Below are positions 8,147 to 16,816 of a DNA stretch of 64,000 nucleotides, one piece after another (the first letter of the stretch is position 1; each line of letters begins with the position of its first letter). The notes under the pieces are model-generated. The model was not told the DNA's origin and made no database searches. It was given only the letters and a program-made list of their open reading frames with translations. Origin of the DNA: Actinosynnema sp040640215 (GTDB taxonomy: Bacteria > Actinomycetota > Actinomycetes > Mycobacteriales > Pseudonocardiaceae); the NCBI RefSeq assembly GCF_040640215.1, contig NZ_JBFABG010000010.1, positions 124,001 to 188,000 on the forward strand. Reading direction: 5' to 3'. The translations under genes and the position numbers were made by a program.

Positions 8147-9517
8147 TCAGGCCACCCGGTGGTCGACCGGTTCGGGGGTCGGCGCGGCGCGCCCGGCCCG
8201 GCCCAGGACGCGCAGGAGCATGCGCGGGCGCATCAGCGCACCGGGCGGCTCGACCAGGCCGGCCACCCGCATGAACGTCCGGGTGACCTCGCCGTCGCGC
8301 ACCGCCGCGGCCTGCATCCGGTGGGTGTAGGCGGTGCCGATCCTCGTGGCCAGCGTCCGCTTCCCGACCACGCCCGGGAACCCGAGGTCGCCGCCCGCCG
8401 AGATGTCCCACGGCACGTCGATCACCGCCGCGACGTCCCGCTGGAACGCCAGGGGGTCCGGGGTGCCGCCCCGCGCCAGGTGGTCGCGCAGCGTCAACGC
8501 CTCCAGCGCGGCGACGGTCATGCCCTGCCCGTACACCGGGTTGAAGCTGCACGCGGCGTCGCCGAGCACGACGAAGTGGCCGGGCATCCGGTCCAGCGCC
8601 TCGAACCGGCGGCGCACGCTCGCCGGGTAGCGGAACGCCACCGGGTCGTCCAGCGCCCGCGCGTCCTTGATCACGTCGTAGACGTCCGGCACCGGCAGGG
8701 ACCGGGCGAACGCCAGGTAGCCCTCCGGGTCGGTCGGGGCGCTGTCGCCCAGGACGCCGGTGAGCGACAGCATGCTGTCGCCGTTCTCCACGCGGGAGAA
8801 GAACGCGCCGCGCGGGTGGCTGGGCGTGGACACCGGGTTGATCGACAGGTCACCGCCGAGCACCGACTCGTCGGGCAGGCGGTAGCGGCGGGTGGTGTAG
8901 GTGAGGTCGATGCGGATCCGGTCCTCGGGCGGCGGGGCGTAGCCGATCCCGGCCAGCCACCGCGGGGTCCGGGTGGCCCGGCCGGTCGCGTCCACCACGA
9001 GGTCGGCGTCGACCGCCCGGTCCGCCTGCGGACCGGGTGCGCGCGGTGCGATCCGCACGCCGACGACCGTGCCGCGGTCCGGCGTGGTGACCAGGCCGAG
9101 GATGTCGTGCCGCTCGGCCAGCCCGACGTTCGGGATCGCCAGCACCCTGTTGCGCACCAGGTTCTCCAGCACCGGCCGGGCCGCCGACACGCACGTCAGC
9201 CCGGTCGACCTCGGTGCCAGCCGGCGGCCGTTGAAGAACCAGCGCAACTCGCCCAGGTCCCCGGTGGGCACCCCGGCGGCCACGGCCTCGGCGGTGAAGC
9301 CGGGGAACAGCTCGTCGAGGACCTGCTGGCCGCGCGCGAGCAGCCCGTGCACGTGCCGGCCCTGCGGCACGCCCTGCCGGGCGGTGGTCACCCCGCTCAG
9401 CCGGTCGCGGTCCACCACCAGCACCTCGTCGTAGTGGTCGGCCAGCACGCGGGCGGCCAGCAGCCCGGCCATGCTGCCGCCGAGCACCACCGCCCGCCGG
9501 GGGGATGCGGAAATCAC
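8147..9517 (-). CDS. FAD-dependent oxidoreductase/monooxygenase
   Basis: 456 residues from a GTG at 9517, nine bases after the P450 stop and preceded by GAGGAGAC. The N-terminal Rossmann motif is AVVLGGSMAGLLAARVLAD with acidic VVDRD closing the second strand. A GD motif, FVVLGDAACSFNPVYGQGM, binds FAD ribityl phosphate as in PHBH-fold monooxygenases and geranylgeranyl-reductase-like enzymes. The first glycine motif is GxSxxG instead of GxGxxG, as in that second group. It is the last gene of the leftward operon epoxide hydrolase-P450-FAD enzyme, so oxidative tailoring of the enediyne core or a peripheral group is inferred. Confidence 0.85.
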   Translation of the reverse strand: MISASPRRAVVLGGSMAGLLAARVLADHYDEVLVVDRDRLSGVTTARQGVPQGRHVHGLLARGQQVLDELFPGFTAEAVAAGVPTGDLGELRWFFNGRRLAPRSTGLTCVSAARPVLENLVRNRVLAIPNVGLAERHDILGLVTTPDRGTVVGVRIAPRAPGPQADRAVDADLVVDATGRATRTPRWLAGIGYAPPPEDRIRIDLTYTTRRYRLPDESVLGGDLSINPVSTPSHPRGAFFSRVENGDSMLSLTGVLGDSAPTDPEGYLAFARSLPVPDVYDVIKDARALDDPVAFRYPASVRRRFEALDRMPGHFVVLGDAACSFNPVYGQGMTVAALEALTLRDHLARGGTPDPLAFQRDVAAVIDVPWDISAGGDLGFPGVVGKRTLATRIGTAYTHRMQAAAVRDGEVTRTFMRVAGLVEPPGALMRPRMLLRVLGRAGRAAPTPEPVDHRVA

Positions 9518-9526
9518 GGCGTCTCC

Positions 9527-10816
9527 TCAGTTCCCGGCCGGGCGCAGGCGGACGGGCAGGGCCTGGTGGCCGTTCATGATGAACGTGGGCAGCGGCTCCA
9601 GCTCGGACGGGTCGACCGCGAGGGCCATGTCCGGGAACCGGCCGAACAGCGTGGACAGCCCGATCGTGGCCACCGAGCGGGCCACGCCCGCGCCGAGGCA
9701 GTAGTGCGGGCCGAGCCCGAAGGACAGGTGCTCCTTGTCCTCGCGGGACAGGTCGAACACGCCCGCGCGGTCCCCGTGCAGGCCCGGGTCGCGCCCGTAG
9801 GCGCTGTAGTTGACCAGGATCGCGTCGCCCTTCGGGATGGTCACCCCGTCGAGCTCGACGTCTTCCACCGCGTAGCGCAGCGGCAGGTTCGCCAGCGGCG
9901 ACTGCACGCGCAGCGTCTCGTCGATCACGTCGTCCCAGGTCGCCTCGCCGGAGGTGACCAGCGCCCGCTGCCCGGGGTGGGCCAGCAGGGCGGTGATCGC
10001 GTTGTCGAAGAAGTTGATGGTGGTCTCGGAACCCGCGCCCAGGATGGCGAAGATGGTGTCGGTCAGCTCCTCCTCGGACAGCCGCGAGCCGTCCTCGTCG
10101 CGGGCCGCCACCAGGTCGCTGGTGATGTCGTCACCGGGGGAGCGGCGCTTCTCGGCGATCAGGTCGGCCATCGCGCCGCGCCAGCCCAGCAGCACGTCCT
10201 GGGCCTGCTCGGGCGTGACGGTCGTGTCGACCATCAGGTCGATCACCGTCGCGGTCTTGGCGCGGGCGTCCTCGGACATGCCGATCAGGTCGGCGACCAG
10301 CCGCGCGGGCAACGGGTAGGCGAAGCGCTCCCGCAGGTCCACCACCTCGCCGGGGGGCGTGCGCTCCAGCGCGTCCACCAGGTCGTCGGCGAGCCGCACG
10401 ATCCACGGCCGGATCGCCTCGGTGCGCCGCGCGGTGAACGCCTTGCCCACCAACCGCCGCAGCCGGACGTGCTCCCTGCCGTGGGAGGTCACCATGTTGT
10501 CCATGGCGATCCAACTGATCATCTCCCAGTCCGGCGGGATCTCGCCGTCGATGAACGCGGGCCAGTGGTCGCGCGCGCTCTTGGTCACCCGGGGATCGGT
10601 CAGCACCGCGCGGATCGCCCGGTGCTCGTTGACCGCCCACGCGGGCACGCCGCCGGGCAGCACGACCCGCACCGCCGGGCCCTGCGCGCGCAACTCGTCG
10701 GACGAGGCGTGCAGGTCGCGGCCGGTCGGGTCGAGCACCGGGCAGCCGGTCGAGGGGGGCGCGGGCACCGGACACCCCCCGGTCGCGCTTCGGACAGCCG
10801 TGTTCTGGTCGCTCAT
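9527..10816 (-). CDS. Cytochrome P450
   Basis: 429 residues; the ATG at 10816 overlaps the epoxide hydrolase stop as ATGA. The I-helix is AILGAGSETTINFF with the acid-alcohol pair, ExxR is DETLRVQ, and the heme loop is FGLGPHYCLGAG with the Cys ligand. The N-terminus has a run GGCPVP...STGCPVLDPTG containing extra cysteines, a feature of some bacterial class I P450s. It needs ferredoxin and reductase encoded elsewhere. Being between the epoxide hydrolase and the FAD enzyme, it may install the epoxide or hydroxyl on the enediyne core, which is inference. Confidence 0.92.
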   Translation of the reverse strand: MSDQNTAVRSATGGCPVPAPPSTGCPVLDPTGRDLHASSDELRAQGPAVRVVLPGGVPAWAVNEHRAIRAVLTDPRVTKSARDHWPAFIDGEIPPDWEMISWIAMDNMVTSHGREHVRLRRLVGKAFTARRTEAIRPWIVRLADDLVDALERTPPGEVVDLRERFAYPLPARLVADLIGMSEDARAKTATVIDLMVDTTVTPEQAQDVLLGWRGAMADLIAEKRRSPGDDITSDLVAARDEDGSRLSEEELTDTIFAILGAGSETTINFFDNAITALLAHPGQRALVTSGEATWDDVIDETLRVQSPLANLPLRYAVEDVELDGVTIPKGDAILVNYSAYGRDPGLHGDRAGVFDLSREDKEHLSFGLGPHYCLGAGVARSVATIGLSTLFGRFPDMALAVDPSELEPLPTFIMNGHQALPVRLRPAGN

Positions 10817-11955
10817 CGGACCTCCCGGAAGAACGAGCGGACGTCGCCGGTGAACAGGTCGGGTTGCTCCAGGGCCGCGAAGTGGCCGCCGCGGTCGAAC
10901 TCGGTCCACCGGACGATGGACGGGTGGTCGCGCTCGGCGAACGCGCGCACCGGCACGAACAGGTCGTGCGGGAACACCGCCACCCCGATCGGCACGGTCA
11001 CCGGCGGCGGTGGCGCGCCGGAGGCCGCCGCGCGCACGGCGCTCGCGCCCTCGTAGTAGAACTGGGCCGAGGAGCCCGCCGTGCCGGTCAGCCAGTAGAT
11101 CGACACGATGGCCAGCAGGGCGTCCCGGTCCACGGCGTCGGGCCCGCCGGTCCACTCGTGGAACTTCTCGGCGATCCAGGCGAGCTGGCCCACCGGCGAG
11201 TCGGCCAGCGCGTAGGCCAGGGTCCGGGGCCGGGTCGCCATCACCTTCATGTAGGCGGAGCGGTCGAGGTCGAACTCCCGGAGCAGGCCCAGCCGGCGGC
11301 GGCCCTCGTCGTCCAGCGCGGCGAGCTCGGCCGGGTCGCCGGAGGGGAACGCCATCAGCATGTTCACGTGCACGCCCACGACGTGCTCCGGGTACATCGC
11401 GCCCAGCGCCAGGGAGATCGGCGAGCCGGCGTCACCGCCCTGCACCCCGTAGCGCCGGTACCCCAGGCGGGTCATCAGCTCGTGCCAGGCGCGCGCGATG
11501 CGCGGCACGTCCCAGCCGGTGTCGGTGAGCGGGCGGGAGAAGCCGTAACCGGGGATGGACGGGATCACCAGGTGGAAGGCGTCCGCCGGGTCCCCGCCGT
11601 GCGCCTCGGGGTCGGACAGCGGACCGGCCACGCCGGTGAACTCCCGCACCGACCCGGGCCAGCCGTGGGTGACCAGCAGCGGCAGCGCGTCCGGGCGCGG
11701 CGAGCGGACGTGCAGGAAGTGCACCGGCGCGCCGTCGAGCCCGGTGACGAACTGGGGCAGCGCGTTGAGCCGCTCCTCCTCCGCCCGCCAGTCGAACCCG
11801 GTGCGCCAGTACTCGGCCAGCGCGCGCAGCTCGTCGACCGGCACGCCGCGCTCCCACCCGGCCCCGCCGGGCACGTCCGGCCACCGGGTGCGCGCGAGCC
11901 GCGCCCGCAGGTCGTCCAGGTCCTCCCGCGGAATGTCGATCGTGAACGGCCTCAT
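10813..11955 (-). CDS. Epoxide hydrolase (EHN-alpha/beta hydrolase, SgcF/NcsF2-like)
   Basis: 380 residues from ATG at 11955 behind GAGGGTGCG. The N-terminal EHN domain starts MRPFTIDIPREDLDDLRARL, the oxyanion motif is THGWPGSVREF, the nucleophile Asp is in GVQGGDAGS, and the C-terminal catalytic His is in FDRGGHFAALEQP. This architecture and length match the microsomal-type epoxide hydrolases of nine-membered enediyne clusters (SgcF, NcsF2), which open a core epoxide to a vicinal diol for attachment of peripheral groups. It leads a leftward operon with P450 and FAD enzyme and has the C(A/T)TCTCCCnGnGTGC element 89 bases upstream. Confidence 0.9.
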   Translation of the reverse strand: MRPFTIDIPREDLDDLRARLARTRWPDVPGGAGWERGVPVDELRALAEYWRTGFDWRAEEERLNALPQFVTGLDGAPVHFLHVRSPRPDALPLLVTHGWPGSVREFTGVAGPLSDPEAHGGDPADAFHLVIPSIPGYGFSRPLTDTGWDVPRIARAWHELMTRLGYRRYGVQGGDAGSPISLALGAMYPEHVVGVHVNMLMAFPSGDPAELAALDDEGRRRLGLLREFDLDRSAYMKVMATRPRTLAYALADSPVGQLAWIAEKFHEWTGGPDAVDRDALLAIVSIYWLTGTAGSSAQFYYEGASAVRAAASGAPPPPVTVPIGVAVFPHDLFVPVRAFAERDHPSIVRWTEFDRGGHFAALEQPDLFTGDVRSFFREVR

Positions 11956-12043
11956 CGCACCCTCGCTCTCCGGCCGGCCGACGCGCCGGGCGGTTCCGGC
12001 GAATTCCCGACCTGGTGAGCATCGGTCAGGGGAAACGGTCGAC

Positions 12044-12060
12044 GCATCTCCCGGAGTGCG
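12044..12060 (-). promoter_or_regulatory. Cluster element A upstream of epoxide hydrolase operon
   Basis: GCATCTCCCGGAGTGCG on the + strand, about 90 bases upstream of the leftward epoxide hydrolase start. It is close to a dyad (GCA-CTCC...GGAG-TGC). It matches elements B and C at about 14 of 17 positions. The gene-free span 11956-12185 otherwise holds no recognisable gene. Confidence 0.6.
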
Positions 12061-12185
12061 ATCGGGCAATCCAGGCCGGTGCAGCGCACATTCGAAGAAG
12101 AATTCCGGGAAAGGCCTGCGCGAAGGTGCGCGGGACCCGGCGGGGGAGTATTACCGACCAGGAGGAAGGGCTTTTCGGGGAACCG

Positions 12186-13151
12186 CTACGCGGGCCACGT
12201 CTCCGGGAGGCCGAAGGACGCGTACAGGCCCGGGTCGGCGAACGTCACGACCTGGGTGATGTGCGTCCGGGTCAGCGTCAGCACCTGGAGGCAGGTGATG
12301 CGGTGCCGACCGCCGGGGGTCGTGCGGCGGTAGGTCGCGAACGCCGGCTGCCCGTTGGCCCGCGTCGGCAGCAGCCGGACGTCGCCCGGCCCGGCCGGGC
12401 ACCGGGTCGCCAGGTGCCCGGCGATCGTCGCCGGACCCCGGAACCAGACCGGCTGCGGCGGCATCTGCCAGGTGGTGTCCGTCGTGAACAGCTCCACGAG
12501 GGCGGTGACGTCGTCATTCTCGAACGCGGTGACGTAGCGGTCGAGCAGCGCGCGCTGCTCGGCGGCCGGCGGCTCGGCGGTGTGCTCCCGCCGGGGCGAG
12601 ACCTCCGCCAACTGCGCGCGGGCCCGCCGCAACGAGCTGTTCACCGCCGTCGCCGTGGTCTCCAGGACGTCGGCCACCTCGGCGGCCCGCCACCCCATCA
12701 CATCGCGCAGGATCAGCACGGCGCGCGGGCGCGGCGGCAGGTGCTGGAGGGCGGCGACGAACGCCAGCCGGATGCCCTCCCGCGCGGTCACGACGCCCGC
12801 CGGGTCGTCCGGCAGGGGTTGCAGCCACGGCACGTCGTGCCGGGCCCGGCCGGGATCGGTGCAGTCGGCGGCGGGACCGCCCAGGTCCACCGGCAGCGGC
12901 CGGCGGGACCGGGTGTGCAGGGCGGTCAGGCAGGTCCGGGTGGCGATCCGGTACAGCCACGTGCGCAGCGACGAGAGGTGCTCGAAGCGCTCGTAGGCGC
13001 GCCACGCCCGCAGGTAGGTCTCCTGCACCAGGTCCTCGGCGTCCTGCGCCGAGCCCAGCATCCGGTAGCAGTGGGTGAGCAGTTCCCGGCGGTAGGGGTC
13101 GGTGAGCCGGGAGAAGTCCTCGTCCGTCGCGCCGCTGTGCACCGTGGTCAT
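12186..13151 (-). CDS. ECF sigma factor with C-terminal SnoaL-like domain
   Basis: 321 residues from ATG at 13151. Region 2 has LLTHCYRMLGSAQDAEDLVQETYLRAWRAYERF; region 4 has LQHLPPRPRAVLILRDVMGWRAAEVADVLETTATAVNSSLRRAR. A C-terminal SnoaL/NTF2-like domain (about residues 205-321: LLDRYVTAFENDDVTALVELF, then the FADPGLYASFGLP tail) replaces a separate anti-sigma factor, as in the SigJ/SigX5-type large ECF sigmas. Such sigmas are controlled by their own C-terminal domain. It is divergent from the MFS exporter gene and could direct exporter or cluster transcription. The gene ends 230 bases upstream of the epoxide hydrolase start. Confidence 0.9.
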   Translation of the reverse strand: MTTVHSGATDEDFSRLTDPYRRELLTHCYRMLGSAQDAEDLVQETYLRAWRAYERFEHLSSLRTWLYRIATRTCLTALHTRSRRPLPVDLGGPAADCTDPGRARHDVPWLQPLPDDPAGVVTAREGIRLAFVAALQHLPPRPRAVLILRDVMGWRAAEVADVLETTATAVNSSLRRARAQLAEVSPRREHTAEPPAAEQRALLDRYVTAFENDDVTALVELFTTDTTWQMPPQPVWFRGPATIAGHLATRCPAGPGDVRLLPTRANGQPAFATYRRTTPGGRHRITCLQVLTLTRTHITQVVTFADPGLYASFGLPETWPA

Positions 13152-13338
13152 TGCGGCCCTCCCGCGTCGCCTGCCCCGATCGTAGTCCGACCGGGTGTCA
13201 TCGGGTGGACACGCACCGCCACCCGCACCTGCCACCAGGCAAAACCGGATCGGCGGAGAACTGCCGCCGATCCGGCGACGACTTTCCGGCGCGGGCGTGG
13301 TCTGTACGGCGATGCCCGCCCAACGCGAGAGGACCCTC

Positions 13339-14883
13339 ATGCACGACACGAACCGGGCAGGACGCCGGGAGTGGGCCGGCTTGGCGGTGCTCGCGCTGCC
13401 CACGCTGCTGCTGTCGATGGACATCAGCGTCCTGTACCTGGCCCTGCCGCACCTGAGCGCCGACCTGGGCGCGAGCGCCAACCAGCAGCTCTGGATCCTG
13501 GACATCTACTCGTTCCTGCTCGCCGGGTTCCTGGTCACCATGGGCAACCTCGGCGACCGGGTCGGCCGGCGCAGGCTCCTGCTGATCGGCGCGGGCATCT
13601 TCGCCGCCGCGTCGGTCGTCGCGGCGCTGTCGACCAGCGCGGAGATGCTGATCGCGACCCGGGCCCTGATGGGCGTCACCGGTGCCACGCTGATGCCGTC
13701 CACGCTGGCCCTGATCAGCAACATGTTCCACGACCCCAAGCAGCGCGGCACGGCCATCGCGATGTGGGCGAGCTGCATGATGGCCGGTGGCGCGCTCGGC
13801 CCCGTGGTCGGCGGCCTGCTGCTCCAGGGCTTCGGCTGGGGCGCGGTGTTCCTGATGGCGGTGCCGGTGCTGGCCGTGCTGCTGATCGCCGGACCGTTCG
13901 TGCTGCCCGAGTTCCGCAACCCCGCCCCCGGCCGGCTCGACCTGGTCAGCGTCGGCCTGTCGCTGGCCGCGATCCTGCCGGTGATCTGGGGCGTCAAGGA
14001 GATCGCCCGGCTGGGACCGGAGGTCGTGCCGCTGGTGGCGGTCGTGGTGGGCCTGGTCTTCGGGTGGCTGTTCGGGGCGCGGCAACGGCGGTTGGAGCAC
14101 CCGCTGCTGGACCTCGGCCTGTTCGCGAGTCGCCCGTTCAGCGCCGCGCTGACCATCCTGCTCATCGCCAGCGCGACGCTGGGCGGCATCTTCCTGCTGG
14201 TCAGCCAGTACGTGCAGTTGGTGGAGGCGCTGTCCCCGGCGGAAGCGGGCCTGTGGCTGATGCCGGTGGGCCTGTCCATCGCGGTCGGCACCATGGTCGG
14301 GCCGAAGCTCGGGCGCAGGCTCAGCCCCGGCGTGGCCATCGCGTCCGGCCTGCTGGTCTCGGTCGTCGGGTTCGTGCTGCTGATGCTGATCGGCGAGTCC
14401 TCCGGGCTGCCGATGCTGCTCGCGGGCATCGTGATCCTCTACATCGGGGCCGGTCCCGCGATCGCGCTGGGCACGAACGCCGTGGTCGGGTCGGTGCGGC
14501 CGGAGAAGGCCGGTGCCGCCGCGTCGGTGTCGGAGACCAGCAACCAGCTCGGCGTGGCGCTGGGCATCGCGGCGTTCGGCGCGATCGGCGCGGCGGTCTA
14601 CCGCGGCGCGGTGACCGTGCCCGCCGAGGTGACCGGCGACGCCCGGGACGTGGCGGGGGAGAGCCTGGCCGGTGCCGCGGCCGTCGCGCGGGACCTGTCC
14701 GGCGGCGTCGCCGACGAGGTGCTGCGCGCCGCGCACCAGGCGTTCATGAGCGCGCTGCACGTCGGCGCGGCGGTCGGCGGCGCGACCTTCGTGGTGCTGG
14801 CCGTGATCGCGCTGGTCTTCCTGCGCGGCAAGCCCGCCGAACAGGAGTCCGAACGCGCACTGGCGGACACTCCCGCCGAATAG
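13339..14883 (+). CDS. MFS drug exporter, DHA2 (14-TM) family
   Basis: 514 residues from ATG at 13339 behind GAGAGGA. Motif A of the major facilitator family is GNLGDRVGRRRLLLIG; motif C region GALGPVVGGLLLQGFGW is the antiporter motif. About 14 hydrophobic helices and length match SmvA/QacA-like DHA2 exporters, and an extended extracytoplasmic loop (YRGAVTVPAEVTGDARD onward) lies before the last helix, as is usual. In an enediyne cluster the natural role is export of and self-protection from the product. No apoprotein gene is seen, so this transporter may be the main resistance determinant here. A weak ACCGG-GAAA-CCGGT hairpin follows at 14903-14916. Confidence 0.92.
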   Translation: MHDTNRAGRREWAGLAVLALPTLLLSMDISVLYLALPHLSADLGASANQQLWILDIYSFLLAGFLVTMGNLGDRVGRRRLLLIGAGIFAAASVVAALSTSAEMLIATRALMGVTGATLMPSTLALISNMFHDPKQRGTAIAMWASCMMAGGALGPVVGGLLLQGFGWGAVFLMAVPVLAVLLIAGPFVLPEFRNPAPGRLDLVSVGLSLAAILPVIWGVKEIARLGPEVVPLVAVVVGLVFGWLFGARQRRLEHPLLDLGLFASRPFSAALTILLIASATLGGIFLLVSQYVQLVEALSPAEAGLWLMPVGLSIAVGTMVGPKLGRRLSPGVAIASGLLVSVVGFVLLMLIGESSGLPMLLAGIVILYIGAGPAIALGTNAVVGSVRPEKAGAAASVSETSNQLGVALGIAAFGAIGAAVYRGAVTVPAEVTGDARDVAGESLAGAAAVARDLSGGVADEVLRAAHQAFMSALHVGAAVGGATFVVLAVIALVFLRGKPAEQESERALADTPAE

Positions 14884-15068
14884 CCGTTTCGCTCCGAATA
14901 AGACCGGGAAACCGGTGGACGAGGCGCGGTTGAATACGCAGCCGCGCACAGTGCGCGGGGTGGTCGTCACGGGTACGGTCGAATGCGATCGACCCCTGAT
15001 GCGAAAACTCCGGCGAACTCCCCGGCGAGGTGCTCCCACCGCGTCGTGGCACAAGAGAGGACACCACG

Positions 15069-15365
15069 GTGACCGTGATCGTCGCTGGACATCTGACCAT
15101 GGCCCCGGAAGACCGGGGCGATTTCCTGGAGGGGCACCGCCACATCGTGGAGGAGTCCCGCAAGGCACCCGGATGCCTCGACCTGTCGATCTCACCGGAC
15201 CCCCTCGACCCGGGCCGGGTGAACATCTTCGAGTTCTGGGAGTCCCCCGAAAAGCTCGACGCCTGGCGGTCCGTCGCCCCGCCGCCGAAGTCCTCGGTGG
15301 AGATCGACGACGCGTCCATGCAGAAGCACGACGTCGCCAAGTCCGGTCCGCCGTTCGACGCCTGA
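15069..15365 (+). CDS. Antibiotic biosynthesis monooxygenase (ABM) domain protein
   Basis: 98 residues from GTG at 15069 (GAGAGGAC lies 8 bases upstream). The ferredoxin-like ABM fold is suggested by VTVIVAGHLTMAPEDRGDFLEGHR, the central SRKAPGCLDLSIS strand-turn and IFEFWESPEKLDAWR. Members are cofactor-free monooxygenases or stress enzymes acting on quinones and aromatic polyketides as dimers. It is transcribed alone, between the exporter and the condensation gene, and ends at a strong bidirectional terminator. A role in oxidising an aromatic part of the product is possible but unproven. Confidence 0.8.
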   Translation: MTVIVAGHLTMAPEDRGDFLEGHRHIVEESRKAPGCLDLSISPDPLDPGRVNIFEFWESPEKLDAWRSVAPPPKSSVEIDDASMQKHDVAKSGPPFDA

Positions 15366-15372
15366 CCGGTTT

Positions 15373-15414
15373 CGCGGCGGTGCCCCCGACCACGCGGTCG
15401 GGGGCACCGCCGCG
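15373..15414. terminator. Strong bidirectional terminator hairpin
   Basis: Perfect 19-bp stem: arm 15373-15391, loop ACGC (15392-15395), arm 15396-15414. It lies exactly between the convergent stops of the ABM gene (15365) and the condensation gene (15416). No U-tract follows, as is common in actinobacteria. Confidence 0.85.
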
Positions 15415-15415
15415 T

Positions 15416-16777
15416 TCACGCCTCGCGCAGCGCCTCGTCCACCGCCGTGCCGGGGGCGGTGACGACCAGCCGCAGCAGCCGGCGGTACGACGCCACCCAC
15501 CGGTCGAGCGTGGCCGGGTCCAGCTCCGCGCGGTCGTAGCGGAAGTTGCCGAACGCGCCGTCGTGCTGGTCGACCTCCAGCGTCGCCAGCGTCCCGTCCG
15601 GGATGTCCGACCCCACCTCGTGGGACAGCGTGCGGTGGCGGATCTCGCCGTACTCCAAATCGCCCATCCGCCCGACGTTCGCCTCCGGGTACTGGAAGAC
15701 CTGGAACGCGCACACCGTCACGGCCGGGTCGGCGAAGGTCTCCATCAGCCCCGGGGCCTCGCCCAGGACGAACGCGAACGGCACCTCGTGGCTCTGCGCC
15801 TCCAGGCAGGTCTGCCTGGTCTCGTCGAAGACGTCCCGCAACGTCCGGCACCGGGACAGGTCCGTGCGCAGCGGCACGAAGTTGAAGAACGGACCCACTG
15901 TGCGTTCGTAGTCGGGGTGGTTGCGGCCGAAGGTGATGGTCGGGACCACCACGTCGGTCTGCCCGGTCAACTGGTGGGCCAGCAGGTTGTGCGCGGTCAT
16001 CGTGACGATGAACGCCGACGCCCGGTTGGTCCGGGCGAAGGCGAGCGCCCGCGCCACCAGGTCCGGCTCGACGGGGAACCGGTGCGCGGAGGTGACCCGC
16101 TTCGCCCCCGGCACCCGAGGGCGGTCCGACGGCAGGCCCAGCATCCGCGCACCGGCCAGCTTGGCGCGCCAGTAGGCGGTGGCGTCCGCCAGCACCGCCG
16201 GCGTCAGGTGCTCGCGGTGCCACGCCGCGTGCTCGCGGTACTGCGGCACCGGCGGCAAGTCCGGCTCCGCGCCCGAGGCCCGTGCGGGGTAGCACGCCAC
16301 GACGTCCCGCATCAGCAGTTCCATCGACCACCCGTCGATGGCGACGTGGTGGGCGATCAGCCCGACCACCCAGTCGTCCTGGTCGAAGCGCCCCACCACG
16401 ACCCGCAGGTGCGGCAGGTGCCGCACGGGCAGCTCCTCACCCTCCAGGCGGTTGAGGAACTCCTCGGCCGCCCGGTCCCGCCTCGCGGGCACCACGTCAC
16501 CGAGCTCGTCCACCCGCACCTCGGGCGCGGTCGGGTCGTGGACCTCCTGGCGCGGCAGGCCCTCCGCGACGATGACCGTCCGCAGCGTCTCGTGACGGCC
16601 GACGACGTCGAGGAGCGCGGCGCGCAGCACGTCGACGTCGAGGCGTCCGAGCACCCGCCAGCCGCGCACGGTGTGGTAGCGGGGCCCGAACGGCCCGGCG
16701 GTCTCGTCCGTGCCGAACAGGCAGAGGAACTCCTGGGTGAACGACAGCGGCGCGGCGGTCTCCGGCGAGGCACTCAT
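15416..16777 (-). CDS. Stand-alone NRPS condensation enzyme (SgcC5-like)
   Basis: 453 residues, a single condensation domain. The catalytic motif HHVAIDG is at residues 143-149; the latch region has GPFFNFVPLRTDL and YRDxx-like FGNFRYD. Free-standing condensation enzymes in enediyne clusters (SgcC5 in C-1027) join a PCP-bound beta-amino acyl group to a hydroxyl of the enediyne core, making an ester. The gene lies 39 bases downstream of the A-PCP gene in one operon, giving a matched activation and transfer pair. An alternative is amide formation with an amino partner; the sequence alone cannot decide. Confidence 0.88.
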   Translation of the reverse strand: MSASPETAAPLSFTQEFLCLFGTDETAGPFGPRYHTVRGWRVLGRLDVDVLRAALLDVVGRHETLRTVIVAEGLPRQEVHDPTAPEVRVDELGDVVPARRDRAAEEFLNRLEGEELPVRHLPHLRVVVGRFDQDDWVVGLIAHHVAIDGWSMELLMRDVVACYPARASGAEPDLPPVPQYREHAAWHREHLTPAVLADATAYWRAKLAGARMLGLPSDRPRVPGAKRVTSAHRFPVEPDLVARALAFARTNRASAFIVTMTAHNLLAHQLTGQTDVVVPTITFGRNHPDYERTVGPFFNFVPLRTDLSRCRTLRDVFDETRQTCLEAQSHEVPFAFVLGEAPGLMETFADPAVTVCAFQVFQYPEANVGRMGDLEYGEIRHRTLSHEVGSDIPDGTLATLEVDQHDGAFGNFRYDRAELDPATLDRWVASYRRLLRLVVTAPGTAVDEALREA

Positions 16778-16816
16778 GCCGGCACTCCTCCCTGTGGTGA
16801 ACGGGTTGTGGACGTC

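Noticed and set aside
7379..11056. 1,225-residue open frame on the + strand
   Set aside because: It is antisense to four recognisable genes (kinase, FAD enzyme, P450, epoxide hydrolase) and arises from third-position GC bias.
15011..15035. Element-like CTCCCCGGCGAGGTGC upstream of the ABM gene
   Set aside because: It needs a three-base insertion to align and faces a rightward gene, unlike the other copies.
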